From Triops longicaudatus (lineage: Eukaryota; Arthropoda; Branchiopoda; Notostraca; Triopsidae): a stretch of 64,000 bases of DNA. The notes under the pieces were generated by a model that was not told where the DNA came from, made no database searches, and was given only the letters and a program-made list of their open reading frames with translations. Location: positions 1-64,000 of the forward strand of contig JAGQDJ010000138.1 in assembly GCA_022885665.1 (NCBI GenBank). Reading direction: 5' to 3'. Numbering within the stretch: position 1 is the first letter of the stretch; the number at the start of each line of letters is the position of its first letter. The translations under genes and the position numbers were made by a program. Below are positions 1-15,008 of this stretch, in pieces.

Positions 1-3000
1 AAAATAGGCATTAAATTTATTTGCACGCATGGTTTGGTGGGCCCCTGAAGCCTGTGGGCCCGGCGCACTTGCGCCATGGTTAATCTGGCCCTGAGGATTG
101 CCATATTTGTTACCTATAGTACCAACACGGCAGCCGCCTGTCAATGTATGTCTTTGTATGGGCAATAACGTTTGGACACATCTGTAAATTTTCATAGCGG
201 CATCATGAAACTTTTCAATAAAGCTATTCTATGGTTTTATGATTACTACTAATCAAACGAATTAGTTTGAGAACAAAATGCGGGCTACTCGTTCCGTACA
301 AGTTGGGAGAAGCTTCTAGAAAGGGGGCTACGTTACTGTTTAAAAGCGACTGAAATTGATCGCAATCTGCAGTGACATAGATTCCCTTGGAGTAACTGCA
401 ACTTTTCGACAAATCCGCGCACTCATGAGGTCTATCAAGATAACTGGTACTGCACGGTACGTGTGAGAAAACTATCAAGAAGTTTTCACCCCATTTCTAC
501 GCGAGTTGTTCTAGAATTGTGCTACGACTGACACAGAGCATTATCGGGTATGAACATCAGAAATTGGAGGTGCTGGTAAGTTCAACACTTGTCAACCTTG
601 GGCTCGAATGTACCATAGGTCTAAAAGCTAACGCGCCCTTACACCTTTCGCAATTATGGTCCATATCTTATTTGCATGGAGGAGGAAGGGTCTATTGAAG
701 AGAGGCCCAAGCATTGGGCCCCTTTTAACTATCCCATTTTCTTTCCTTTTTCCGCTTTTCAAACTGAGGGTACTGTACTCCATGACGTTCCGTACTCTAA
801 TGAGTTTGTTGACTACTGTTGCACTTTACTTTTTCTTAAACCCATTTCACCCTCCCTTTTCATAGACAATATTGCTAACTATTTTTCAGAGACGTCAAAT
901 GGTATAGGGAGGGGGTGATAAGAAAAGGTTCTTGAACTGAACACTATACAAAGCTCGAATCTCCAAAGCATTTCAACACCGTTCATTTGTCTGTCTTTTA
1001 AGTGCTCCCTTTTCATCTCATGAAACTGCTGTGCATTTACTAAAGCTTTGCCTAGTAACTTGGATCACCATGTTATACTATGATGCGTCAAACTTCCACT
1101 GTTAGACATCGCTTAATGTTGTTCATCCTATACGTTTTGTCAGACAGCGCGAGAATGAATTCCAAATATTTTCATCAACATGCTTCAATATCAGTCAGAT
1201 ACCTAAACATTTCCTTCCCCCAAGCTTTGTGAGTTTCGGATATGTCTGAAACGGTGCAGTAGCTAAGAGCTCAACCGAATGTACTGAAAAGTATCCGAAA
1301 CTTTCGATTATATACAGCGGACACAGTCAAACATCAAATGCTTCATTCTCTCGTACCTTGTGCTATGCCGAGTGCTCCTACACGCCACAAGGAGTTATAC
1401 CGAATTGGACAGCGCATCTCGTATGTTTTGCTCCGCTACCCCAAAAATCGCTCATTAGAAGTACTTTTACCCAATCCGAATACATCTCATGAAGCATTTA
1501 TCCAAAAAAAAAATATACCGAAACCCAGTTTTGAGTAATTTAATCATCTGAGAAGTACAACTGAAAGGACATGGTAGACCTAAAGCGCTTCTGGCACACT
1601 GCATGGGGAGTTTCTGTGGACCATTGCAAGCAGAGCTAAATACAATTTAAAAAAGAAAAAATCCATTGGGATTTTTGCTTCTATTCTTAAGATGGGTGTT
1701 AATGAACCTTTGTTCGGAAAATGACTTTAGTTTTTCTTCATTTGGAATTCAGATTTTTGCATTTTTGGCGAATTTTGGCATGCAAAATTTCCGTAATGTC
1801 ACTACATACAACATTTCTGAGCAATCTCTAGAGTAGTTATCCCAAAAATCGAACAAGCCGGAAAAAGTATAGAAAAGTCTGGAATTAAATGCACCAAAAT
1901 TGCCCAAATGAGCTCAGTTTGAAGATTAACAAAGCCATCCTCTTCGAAAGATCTTGACGAAATTCCATACAGAAGCAGAAGAAAAACTTACTACTGAAAA
2001 TGTTTTGTAAACTATTAAGCCATATTCACGCAGTCATAACCAAATGCTCACAATTGTAATTGCTTCATGGTGTATGCACCGCGTACCATGAAAGTCCTTC
2101 AAAGAATGTGACTACGACCGACCATGAGAAATTAAGGGCGAAGGACACTCAAGACAAGGCAAAACCTCGTTAGACGCCGAGAACTGAATTGTTAGGTTGT
2201 TGTCTTGTAGGTGCAGTGTTAACTTTCAAGAATCTACTCCAACATTATCGTATTATCCAATGCTAGTAAACTGCAATATGCCATAACCTCAAAGAAATAG
2301 CGCCCAATTTTTGGCAATCTACCCCGGTAGAGCAGCTCTTCGACAGACGCTAAGAGAAGTGAATGCAGAATATTTTAGAAGTTGGTTAAAATTCAACAGA
2401 AGCAGGCTTTTCAACATTCTTCCTTCGCTGTAGGTCTCCCAAAATGTCAAAAGACAGGCCGCACGAGTTGTCATTTCAGAGATGATAGGGAAACGATATT
2501 TAAAAGGTTTGAAAACATGAGTTGTGTTTGACAGGATCAGTGAAGCATTGAACATTTCCTTCCCGTGTGCCTTATGAGGTCACAACTATTCAGAAAGGTA
2601 AGTCCATAAGGTGATTCAGCATAGAAGCTAAGCAATAGAAATCTTAAAACTTCGGTCAAGTTAACAAACGGGGAAGTTTTCCACTTGTTGAATTTAGAAA
2701 AGTTTCCACTTCCATATTTTGATAGGAAATGGTAGAACTTGTTTTTTTTATGTAAAATACATATTTATGAATACCATACAAGGGTTAAGGCTTGAAGATA
2801 AAACGTTTTTTCCCTTATCAGAAATACTGTATTTTTTACCCGCTAACAAAAGGGTAAAATGCATTTGCATATGCATTTTTTTGGGCACGTTGGGAGGTCA
2901 AACGCCCTGCAAACTCTTCATTCATAAAACATGAAGTGATGAATTGGTTTTTAGCTCATTATAGGTTTTGAGTTAATATAATCTCCGTACTCATGTAAAT

Positions 3001-6000
3001 GCTCTTCGTGTGGCTTTGTTTATTTTTCTCCTCCGTTTTCCTTACCATCTCTGCTTACTGGTTGCATCGACGTAGGCATTATTGCGCCTACTTTACATAA
3101 ATCCAAGTACGAAAGACGTGTGAAAACCACGACGAAACTGACAAAGTAATCAGGGCAAGGTTAAGTTCCTTTTCTGTGCTGTTGTTAAGAAAAGCTTTTC
3201 CTTTTATAGGGGTGTTGGGGGGTTATCCACGTTCCTTTGGAGGATTGAAAAGAATGTGTTGAGGCGGTTTCTTATGCTACGGCATGGGCCCAAAAGCTAA
3301 AAGGGGAAGTGGGGACAAGGTTCTTATATAGGCTGGAAGATTAGATTGTCTAGCCAATGGTAAGGGGGTGTGAGAGCTTCTTTTTCTTGTTGTTCTTTTG
3401 GAAAATTTTTGCGGGGGTAGTCTACCGTTTAGTTTGTAATCTTTTTCCGGCTGAAGGAAGCATCAAATAAGACGCCCAGAAGTCTGGCGCTGGCGTCTAA
3501 TTTCCTCTCATTCCATTGACAAATACAACCACATACATCGTTTATTACAAGACTTCCGTGATGTGAACATGACGAAGCAAAACGGCTCACATGACTCGGG
3601 TTGATTTAGAGAAAGAGAAACACAAAACAGACATCAGGCAGCTCTGGCCAAATCGCCTGGTCGGGAACGTGTCAAAATATTTGAATTGGGAATAGGGAAA
3701 ATCGTTTTCAAAGCACAGAAGAAAAAAGAACTTTGGCGCCATAACCTTGTATTGAAACTGAAAGTGACTTGGAGCCAGAGACAATAATGAGTCAAAAAGG
3801 CGTCTTGGATGGGAAGACGAAGGTCTTTTAGTAAAGGCCCCAGTAGTAGTAGTGGTAGTGGTGTCGTAAAAGTTTTCGTCCAGCTCGATGTCATGCAAAT
3901 GATCCTTTTCTACCCCTCTTGTCAGCTTCCTCCTAAAGGTCATTTGGGTGCAAAATGGTCAGTCAAGTCCATCCGTGGGTTTTCTAGAAACTCGCAGACT
4001 TCTCAAATAAGGTCTCCAAAACCCTCCAGGCCAACGGAATTTCAAGGGTGGGGCAGACCCATGCGGAATTTCGTACTATGTTCATGTTTCTGTTTACTTT
4101 TAAGAATAGACCGAATTCCCATGCCTAGTGACTCAGAAACTCAGACCTTCAATTCCTGCAGTAAAACCTACTATAAGCGACGCGTCGTCCAAACAGTAAC
4201 GATGTCTCTCGTTCACGAGACTTTACTCGTGGCCTTACGTTACGCTGCTCGGGCTTCCTTCACCCCTGCCATGGTGAAGGTCTTAGGTTAGCATTGTTTA
4301 CTACAGCGATTTGTGTCCATGGTCCCCACTATGTTCTAAATACACAGCATTCGAATGAACAGGCGTTCTCCAGCAACATCGAGCTCGGATCGCAATTACT
4401 GCAATTCGTAGGTTAACATTAATTAGTTACCCCAAATGACGTGAATTTAGAACACGGCTTTTGTGGCTTAGCTAAAACTAACTATGTTGTTCCCGTGACG
4501 GGTGTACTCACTATTGTGTAAGGATCGAGTCGTTACAATGCGCATGATTCTTTTCGTATGTTTCGTTCGAGACTGTTAAAACATTTTTTTTTGGTTTATC
4601 AAAAGTGACGAAGTTTCCTGTTTGGTTTCGTATGAGCGAATTTTGTTTTCAAAGAAGAGCTAAGGATGATGACGTGACGAGACCATTTGCCCGCGCTAAT
4701 TCGAAAAACACCCTGACCGTTAGACCGGCATACCTGTGACAGGTTCCAGAATCAAGTGCCAATATTGTCACTTAAACTGCCAGTTCCAAATTGTTTCTAG
4801 CTCGGAGCTAATGGGAGGATAACAAGTTACGCTTTTTGCACAAGTGTTGAGGGTCGGTAAAATTTGAATAGGAACGACCCAAGGCTGGCATGGGGAGCGC
4901 GGTGCGTGGTGCAAACGCCCCCATGCTGGGCCCAGCCAAGACAAGGGACCCCTTGGTCCACTAGGGTCCTACCGGCGTTGCCTGTGAGTCGAGCCGCAGT
5001 CTTCCCTACGTGCGCCAAGGAACAAGGGTCGTGTGAGGGAGAGTTTGAGAAACGTTTCATTTCCTGGGAAAAGGGCATACTTCGACATCGGATTTTATTA
5101 ATTGAAAAATTCCAAAGCTTCTTTTGAAATAAGAAATGTGCTACAAGGACAATTGAAGTGTGTTATGCACATTCTGCATTTTCGTGGGAAACATTCGGAG
5201 TTTTGATTTGTGGAACTTCCAATACTATGGTCTTGCGTGTATAGGAAAGATAAACTGAACCTTGGCACATCTCGTGAAACAGTGTTTGTTTTGGCTTCCA
5301 GAATGATAGTGCCTTTGCTTTGCAGTTAACCGAATTTTGTGATAAGAAACGCTCCTACAAGGATTAACAACGTGTTGTGGCCTACCCCAAAATAGTTCCA
5401 GTAATTAACGCACTGGAGGGACATGTTAACAAGGATACGTTGTTTGTCCCAAGTAGCGCATGTCATTTAAAGGTAAAAACACCCTATTACACATTGACAA
5501 AATCGACTTGAATATTCAGACCCTGTGTTTCCTTTTCTCTCGACGAAAGCCGTGACAGCTTCAAATTTTTGTTCAAGGGCTTTTGTGCACTATGGCGCCT
5601 ATTGTTCGCATTGTTAACACAGGCCTAGTTTCAACATGTTATGACGACGGAGACTGATTGTAGGCCTTTCAAAACTCGATTTTGTCCAAGCATTATCCTC
5701 CTACCATCCATTGTTATTATTGTGACTATTATTATTAATTTAATTATCAATTTCAACCATCAGCAGGCGTCAGCCTACGATGTTTTTTTTTATTTAAAAA
5801 AGTATAAGTTTCCATACGCCTTGTTGCTAAACTTTTATTCATTTGCCGTACTGTTTGATGCGAAAGTAAAGCAATATGACTGTTCAGTCAAACATTTAGA
5901 CTTTCGATTCGTCAAAGATTTCGATTTAAAAAAATGAGGCAGTAGAGGTTTCTCGGAAGTAAGGCACTTTAATTCTTATTAAGGGCAGCCTCATGGACAA

Positions 6001-9000
6001 ATTTCATTTGATTAGCACTTTTTTTTAGATTCCGATAAGAGAAGTTATATCAGGGAAAGGAGAGTTAAAAGAAGACCTTGACAAACATTTTCGCTGTAGC
6101 GAGAAGGCCATTGAGGATTTTTATTATAGCGAGTGCCTGAGCTTTTCGTGATGGCTTATGTGTGGTATTAAGTATGTGTAATTTAACCTTGACGAGCCGT
6201 TATTATGCTCCTCTTTCCACTGCGTTCGCTCCTTTCTGGCTCTTTATCCACTGTTGCTTTCTCTCTCCGCATACCGTCTGCCTTTCGTTCTCATTTGCCT
6301 TAACGCAAATAAGCCTGCAACATTCTATATACAAGATCTTTGTTTCCTGCGCGAAGTTTGTTTCACATCTCTCCCTTCATTAAGAATGTTAACGCATGCA
6401 CTAAGCTCACTAGTATCGCACCGGTCGTAAAATTGTTACGCCACCGTGCCACACGTCCATGCAGCGTACTCCTTTTAGATCGAGAATCATTTCCCGTCTG
6501 TAAACCGTTTTACAGGGTTCTGATGAACGTATTGGTTCATTAAGAACTCCTTTAGGATTTAAAGAAACTATTGTCAATATCATAACATACAAATAATTAT
6601 TGTAACATAAAATTGTGTTAAAGAAAGTTAGGTTCGGTTAAGTGAGCTGGGAAGACAGATAAACCATGTACAATGGTTAAAACCAAGTAAGCTGTGAGCA
6701 AAGGTAGCATTAGTAATTCAAATTGATACAAATAAACACATGAGTACATGAAAGTAGACACGGAGCTTACGTCAAGGCCTCAGTAAGCACATTACTTTTT
6801 TATGGACGTTTATTGTAGGAATTAAAACTCAGAAATTGTTGTTCGGAGGGACTGTTAAAGCTAACGAAAAAAAAGCTAAGGCATCTGGAAAATAATACTG
6901 ATGCTTCTGAAGGTTCACGTCACAGTCGACCGTTTAATGATGTATTATAAGATGTTAACGAGTTTTTAATGATGTATAGTGCGTTTTGTTTCTGATGGGG
7001 GGAAGGTAAAATCCGTGGTCTCACACCTCATTTAGCTAGCTGGTATAGTCGGAAACCTTACTGCCGCTTCTTTTCGATGAGGCGCTTGTAGCCCGAAGGA
7101 CCTAAACTTTGCTATATCAGATGATTAGGGAATCATCATATGTGCGTTTTGTAATATAGTGGTCGGCGGCGCGTTACTCTACCGCCAGGGAGTCGGAAAC
7201 CCTCCCCAAACCAGACGATTTTGGCACTGAGGCAGATGCGTTGATATCAAAGTAGGAAAAGACCCAGTCCATTAACCTTGATAGCCGTGCAAAGTAGGTT
7301 ATAAGAAATAAGAACAGCGCTGTGAAATGACATAATAAACTCTGTTGACATTGCCTAGCACTTTAGGCTTAATTCTGTTCCTTTTTCACGTATATTTATT
7401 TTTGGTATTTGCATTTGTAAGATTTCTAATCGGTTTTTATGTGAAGAAAGAAAAGGCTTTCAAGAAAAAATTGTGAAAATTCTATTTGAGACTTTTTAAA
7501 AGGCGGAGGGGCTTTAAAACGAGGAAGACGAGGAGTTTTGGAGTCTGGTTGGGGTTATTAAGAATGTAGAGCCACATTGAACTCAACCCAACATTGTGTA
7601 TATCTCATCGTAAGAAACCTAATAGTTTGATAAGCCTTCCTGGGATAAGAGAACTCGAAGCGAACTTTTTTGTGTATAATATACACGTATAGGCGACTTA
7701 AAGTATGTTACCTAAGACGATCCAACAACCTCAACAATGCCCCTTGGTGCGTCCTATTGTAGTTCTTTTCTATCTGAGCAGTGAACTAAAGACGAGATGA
7801 GACGGGGAAAGAAAAAAAAAAACGATGAAAGGGACTTTTAAGCCTTATTGGGAGCTTTGGCGGAAAAAGAACGCAGTCCACGTTGCTTCTGTCGCCGGAG
7901 AATTATGGGATAAGTTTCTATATTGTCGGAATTCCGAACAAGATTGTTATTTCCTAGGAAAGAAAAACATAGGAAATGTACCGAAAAGGTGGAAAAAGAA
8001 AGACAAAGATTGGTTGACGAGACAATGCTCCTCTCCTATCCCTTACATCGATCTTATGTTAGACGAGACGGCTGACAAGGTATTTCTCACAGATAAGGGT
8101 ATGCTTTTTTAAAGTAAAAATCCTTATCGCGTAATATTCTTTACTATAAAGACAGCAAGATAAGTGCTTTTCCCTTCACCAACATCATATTAGTGTGACA
8201 ACGTAGAACTTTAAATAAATGTAAGCCGTCAATAGACTGCGTCAACAGTGATTTCAGGAAAAAAAAAGAGAGAGACGGCGTACATGAGAAGTAAACAGTA
8301 TGCTTTTCTGTGTTCTCGTATAGTCATACAAAAGCGCATTAATATGTGCATTGTTCTATTTTTTTACTGCTGTATAGTGTCTTCGACGGAATTATATTCA
8401 AATGTTCTGTTATTCTCAATTACATGCATCATTTGTTTATTAATTGAGCAGGCGTTGTCGAGTTTAGTGAAGAATTGCCTATTTAATGTATTTTATTTGT
8501 TGAACATATTATAATTTGCTCTTTCGTATTTGTGTAATGTAAGGAAATTTTGTTTACTTTGTTAAGGCTCTCTAGTAACATTTGGGGTGTCTATTATTGC
8601 GTAATTTGCACATTAGTGGCAAAAGTTATTTATCAGTGTTTTGTGCTGTTTTATGTTTATTTTTCATAGTGGTTATTTTTAGCATTTTTAAGAGTTTTTT
8701 TTATCCCGTTACAACTTTCCAGTTTTTTGTTGCCCAAGAGCGTCAATTCGACAGTCACAGCAGGTAGTTGTGCACGCAAGGCAATACGATGGCATGCAAT
8801 GTAACAAACCCATCCAAGCATTCATTATCTTCACGCAATTAAGTGCGCTGAGTGTCCTCTTGATGATGTAAGCCGTTATTACCCAAAGCTGCGTGCTTGA
8901 TGGTTTTTAAAGCATCTTATCTTTTTTTTTTGTGGTGCGTACAGGAAACGGAGCCCGAGTTTGGCACCACATTTTATGACTTTCCTTACTATGAAGACTG

Positions 9001-12000
9001 CTTTAAAGACATGACACGCAATTTATACTTTGTTTTGTTTTCTTTAACATGTTTCGTGTTTTGAAGCTGTTGAATAGGAGATTAGCCAATATAACAAAAT
9101 AATAAGCAAGATCAAGAATAAGTAGAAGAAAATATACAAAAGTAAAGAAACCCAATATATAAAAGACAAGTTTCGCAATAAATACTTTATAGTACACTAT
9201 AGTGATAGTCTTAATTGTGGGACAATGGGGTCACATTGTTTTTTAATTTCGACGTGCAACAGAAGTCTGGGAAAGTACACATATGATGTTGCCAATCCTT
9301 CCTACTCATTGGTTATGATAACTACCAGGAATGACACAAAGCTAGTGGGTTAGAAAGCTTGCAAACTGAAAAAAAAACAGGAATTGCGTGTTAAGCAAAG
9401 GAATTGAAACGTTTTGAGGAAGGGTGCGAGCCCACACGCACATAGAGTAAAAAACACCAAGGCTTAGTAGTTAAAACCGAACATGGCAAAAGGGTTGGAC
9501 GAAATTAGTAATGTATAACCCCTTTGTTATTGGAGGGGAGAAAACACGTCTGGTTAGGGAAGAAGTGTACACGTTCATCGTTCTTTCTGATCTTAAAACT
9601 GAGTGTGCTTACTGTACTTCACAGTGCTTTGACGACCAAGCACCGCTAAAGGGAAACCGCCCCTTTTTGTATAATGCATGCACGTGGAAGACGTGAGGTC
9701 TGTTTTTGCATAAGACAAAGCAATAAAACGGGGTAGAAAAGGGTGTTCGGCACGGATTGTGGGTAAGTTTTTAATGTGAAGCCCCGTGGTGCGTTATTTG
9801 TTTATCTCGTGTGAAGAGGAGATTCGCGTATTTTCGTGGAAAAAGACTCAATATGCAAAATGGGGAGGTCAAAAGAGCGTGGCGTTTTGAACTGACAAAT
9901 CATTATTATTCCCTCCCCCCCCTGGAGGGAGTGTCGTATTTCGTGTCAAGTCTCACCCAATTTCCATAAATAGCTAAGAGGACTTCGAAGTGGCTGACAA
10001 ACACGGACGCCTTTTTGAGGAATAGGTTTTTATGAGAGAAAAGGAAGAGAGAAAATGGAATAGACGATGTATTGAATCCGAAGAAATATAGGCATTACTC
10101 CTATGTTGTGTTTATACAAGTTTTATGGAAGGTTATGGTGACGTGAGGTATACTTTCAAAGCTTGTAAAAATAATGTGTGGTGGAATTTTTATGACTCTA
10201 TCCGAGCTTAGCGCCGATACCGCGAGATACCGTGGAGACAAAGATTGGACTATGCAGGTTCTTTGCTGCCTTCAAAAACCCAGCGAGTTTTATGGCGAAT
10301 AACGACCACGTACGAGATCATGTGTCGTTAGCTGTCAAAGATATAGCAATGGGGACTGCTGTTAAAGGAGAAAATGTCTTTATGAATTGACATGTGCCGT
10401 CTGAGCTGGGATCTTTTGCACAAGACTTCGTGCTGGTCTACACAACCAAATTCTTCACGGCTACAGGGCCTATCAGCTATCCTGTGAAGTTACTGCAAGG
10501 AAAAATTCCCGCATTCTTAGAGACCATAGTTATGACCAGCTTCTTATTTACGTAATCTTATCTTATTCCAGCAGAAGCATCACTTTCTGAGACATAGGTG
10601 CAATTAGTCACTTAAGAGTATAACATTTCATACGAATATACAACTTTCCATTGCTGACCGAATGATGTTTGAAAGTGAATTTCAGCATTAGTTGATAATT
10701 AAAGTTATTTTCTTATTATTGGGTCCCTTATTATACGTTAAGCTAATTCCAATTAGGTTGGGAAAGCATAAATACATGTTTAAGACTAGAATTTAATGTT
10801 TTGAGACCATTCCGACGAGTTCTTGCAGTGTACAAAGTTCGAAATGATTCTGGACTTTATAGCTGTACTTGATGAGCATAGAAATCACTCCATTGCGGCC
10901 TTCTAATGGTGGAACTATGACGATGTCACGAAGTTTCATTGTTAGGGTAACGAGTGACTCTGTTTCACTGTCAAGTAAGTTTGTATAAATTATGTATGAA
11001 GGTAGTATTGGGTGAAGCTTGTCCACATAAGGGTAGAAACGTACTCAAAAGTGGTAATTGATACCATTACCCTCTGTAATATCATTTTAAGCCCTAATTT
11101 TGTGTCAGTCGCCTTTTTTTCCTTCTAGCGTGACATGCATTCCATTGTGTTAGTGGCTTTATTTCTTGTTCTACTATGCAATCTTCCCTTTGGCGAGCCT
11201 TCCGCAATGAACGTTAACGAGATAACTGTATCTTTCCTGTAGCAACGTGTGTTAAAAGCATGTCAAAGCTATAAATCTAAGGAACGGAAGTCCCTATTGT
11301 TTTTTCCCCTGCTTGTGCGGCAAAGAAAAAGGCAGGGCTAGTTCTCTAAACTCTCTGCAAGCTCAGCTGGTCGAATATTGAAAATTGTCGAAACACAAAC
11401 TTAACATGCTGAAAGATTTAGGTACAGAAAATAGGAGTGGGTTGAAGTTTGGAAAAGAAAAGTTTCGACAGGAAAGTAAGATAAGACGTTGTGTCCGTTA
11501 AGTCACTGCAGGCACCCCGAGTTAATGAAACTGACTTTTCTGCTGGTATTGCTTCCTCTCTTTTCTCTCTTGGGCCCGAGCTATGTATGGACACTTGGTG
11601 GTCTCCAGCGTGGTAGCTTTCTCTATGGATTCCAGCTGAGGGTGGTATATTAACTTCTACAAGGAAATTCTATTATAGAAAGAAGACAACAGCAAGCCAG
11701 GAAGGCAAGACAAACGAAAAACGGGTTGAGTCTACATGACTTTGGACTGTCCAAACCTTTATTGCTATCGATAAATGGCAAACAAATGATAAACTTCCCC
11801 AAACCTTTTGCTACAGCTGCGCTCCCTGTTAAATCTTTTGTATTTTCTGTGTTCGCCTTTTACTGGGTTCAGGGATTTGCATTGCTACACGTCTTCCTTT
11901 TCTCTTTCTCCCTGCCAGTTTTGGTCATTCCGAACATTTGGTAGAGAAATTTTCATCAACGCTCGCGTGTCGGGCATCGTTCCGTGATATTTAGCATGTC

Positions 12001-14990
12001 CCTGTTTACTCAGAACTACTAACGGGTAAACTATTCCGAGAGTCGGAAACATGCAACGGTTGCTTCACTCCACTAACGGAGAAAGCTGAGCAGATTTAGG
12101 TTCTGATAGTTGAGGAAAGGATACACAAAATTAAATCCAATTTAAGGTTGAAGAGCGACGATCTTGGTCACGTTCTCTCCCATGTCTTGTCATTCGCGGC
12201 GCAGATGTCAGTGCCGAGTGTGAAAAAGACACGCCATTTCCTCCTTGGCAGCGTAGAAAAAGAAACCATAAGGGTTAAGTAAGTAAGGCCATATGGCTGG
12301 GCCTAATATCAGAAGCTAAAGTTCTCCACAGTTCCCACGCTGCGTATGAAATACTCAACCTTCCCTGGTCTAAAACGTCTCTGCCAGCTTCCGAAAGTGA
12401 GACCCAATAGTTCGTGACGGAAGTCTCAAGATTGAGTAGGTCTCTGACTTACGCGGTCTTCCCTACACGCGGTTTCGTCTTGCTGAATAACTTTACTTTC
12501 CCCACCCCAGTATGGAAACTACCAATGTCAAGAAGCAAGGCAGAGCTTTTAATGCGAGCGTTTTGTTTTTACACGTCTTTCGTTCAGCATTCACGCAAAT
12601 TGCGAGGTCGCCTCGCATTTGTTTCATAAGGATAAATCAGTCCCATTCTAAGTTGAAAGTGTAATTAATTGTATAGAATTTTATATTACCTCTGTACTAA
12701 AAGTTCTTCCCGAGTTTGTCAATGGTCAGACCTGTGTACCAATATACGTAAATCAGTTTGACACCCAACTTGCATATATATTCGCCAACAGACCTTGATC
12801 TGGATGAATTGACGGAATTAGAGTTCTACTGGGTAACTGCGTACAGTAAAATAGAAAAGTTGCTGTCACAAGATGGTATGGCTCGATCAAAGTTCAGGGT
12901 TTTGTCAAAAGTTAAAGCGAAGCCGTTTGAGTTTAACATAACTTTCGGTTAACATTAACCTGCATAGCCTGCATTAGAAAGGAACGAGTATGAGGCAAAC
13001 TTGAAATTCGGGGATAGAATAGTTTTACCTTTGTTTTTAGCCGTATTGTAGGAACCGAGCCTCACCTAGCATAGCCGCAGGCTGTCTTGACCTATGGAAC
13101 CACTGGAAGCCGCAAGGTCAGCCGAGGTCGTCAGTCGGCAACACACGGCTTGCCGGATACTATCAAAGGGTGAGGGTGGGGATTGTCCCCTAAAATGGCG
13201 CTAGTAGAGTCGTAAAGCTCCGTACACGCGCCTTTAGGTTATTCTTGTGAATTACCTTTGGGAAAGCCACTATTCTTTCCTCGCCCTCCTTAAAGAGCAT
13301 ATTGGAGGGTGGGGTAGGGGGTGAAAAGGTTTTCTGGAGGCCATAGCTGTGAAGGTCTTGTCCAAGTTATCAATAAGGTTTTGTAGGACGAAAAAATACG
13401 CGCAAGAATTTCGTTGTTGACGTGGGCTATTACGCTACAAAATGGTACGGTACATTTCCGCGTAACAATGGGCTCAAAAAAGATTTAGAAACTTGTTTTA
13501 AAGGCCATGAAGTGAGGGGATTTCAACAGTAGGGAGGGAGGTTAGTGGGGTTTTAAGGGTAAAAGCTGTTGAAAGTGAGAGGAGGGGGGGGGGGCACGCT
13601 AAGGCGAAGAAATTTGCATGGGCTGCTTTTTTCCTCCTAAAATTTCTTCTGAAGTCTTTCGTCGTGGCCATAACTGGGTGGTGAGGAAAAGCCAGTAAAC
13701 CGGAATGGAATGGATGAGATGGATGGAATTGGAAACCCCGAAAGGTTCTCGAAAGCCAAGATTTATGGTAGGGGCAGCTCTAGTTTACTCGAATAAATGA
13801 GTAGTACTAGACAAAAAGTACATACAAACTCCAGAAGTTGAAATCTTAAAGAAGGAAGATGAGGAAAACCAGAAGAAAAATCAAGTTTGTCCGGTTCTAA
13901 TGGCTTCAAACGAGAGCAGTAAGAAATGGACATCATTTCTAGCGCGTCCAAGGCTGTAAAACTGATGAGCAGATCTAGTTACGGTGTTGCAAGCGCAAGT
14001 TAAGTCAGAGACAAATTGCATTCTTTTTTAACGTTTACCCTTTCATCCTTCTTTTGCTAGAAAAAATGTCAGCACAGTGGTGGCCGGAGTTTTTGACACT
14101 TAAACGAGTTTTCTTGACTTTACAAGGCGGTTAGATAAATGAAGACTCGAGTTTCTTTATTCGTTACATGAAATTCCGTTTGCAAAACTTTGAATATTTT
14201 TGGTCTTAACAACAAGAGTTGCTGCTCAACCTGCGGATTGCGAAAATAATTTTAAGCACTCTGCAGGCTTCAACAACGGATTCAAACATCAGCAGTGAAC
14301 CTTGCTTAGTTCAGCGGAGACATTGCAGTTCCCCATTTCCTGATGATTTCATAAAGACTACAATGAAAAACACTAGATGGTAGCAAGTTTTGAACAGGTC
14401 GTGCGAAATCGAAACGCCCTGGGCGTTTTCCAACCCGCAAAATGTGTAAAAAGGTTCGTGTGCTTGAATGTTTCAAGCGACGACTGATTGTTTTAGAACA
14501 CTTCCTTAGTTAAGGATAAAATAAATAGGATTTATATATGAGTTATTCGGCCGCTATTTTTCAACTATCGTGCTCCGCTTCATTTACTTACGGGTAATGA
14601 AATTATTGGAATATTTAATTGTAACAGCGGGAGCAGGATACATTTTTCCCTTGACACATCGTAAGACGGAGTTTCATCGTAAATTGAACCTCGTTTTCCT
14701 CTTTCCCTTTTGTAAATGTTACTTCTAAAGAAAAAACTTTTTTTGACTTAAAAAAAGGAAAGAAGAGGAAGGTTGAGCACGCGGTGTGCAGGTATCGCAA
14801 AAAAAAGGTATCGCTAATGAGGTTTCCTTGTATGGGGACAAGAGTCGTTATATCTTCCTTTACACTGACGAGGACTTTTATTTCTCATTTTTTACAAAAA
14901 AGAATTGTTGCTTTCTGAAAAAAATGGTAGGGACGTGTTAAAAATCTTGTTAGCTATTTAATTCTGGCGTGCAACTCCATCGCATATCTT

Positions 14991-15008
14991 TCCTGTGACG
15001 TCACAGGA
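14991..15008. promoter_or_regulatory. 18-bp perfect palindrome around a full CRE octamer
   Basis: The 18 bases read the same on both strands and are centred on TGACGTCA (14996-15003), the consensus site for CREB/ATF bZIP dimers. Flanking symmetry beyond the octamer is five bases on each side. No gene start is visible close by, so binding or function is inference only. Confidence 0.35.

Noticed and set aside
3809..4291. 160-codon plus-strand open frame
   Set aside because: Unnatural composition, with overlapping open frames on the other strand and no known relative.
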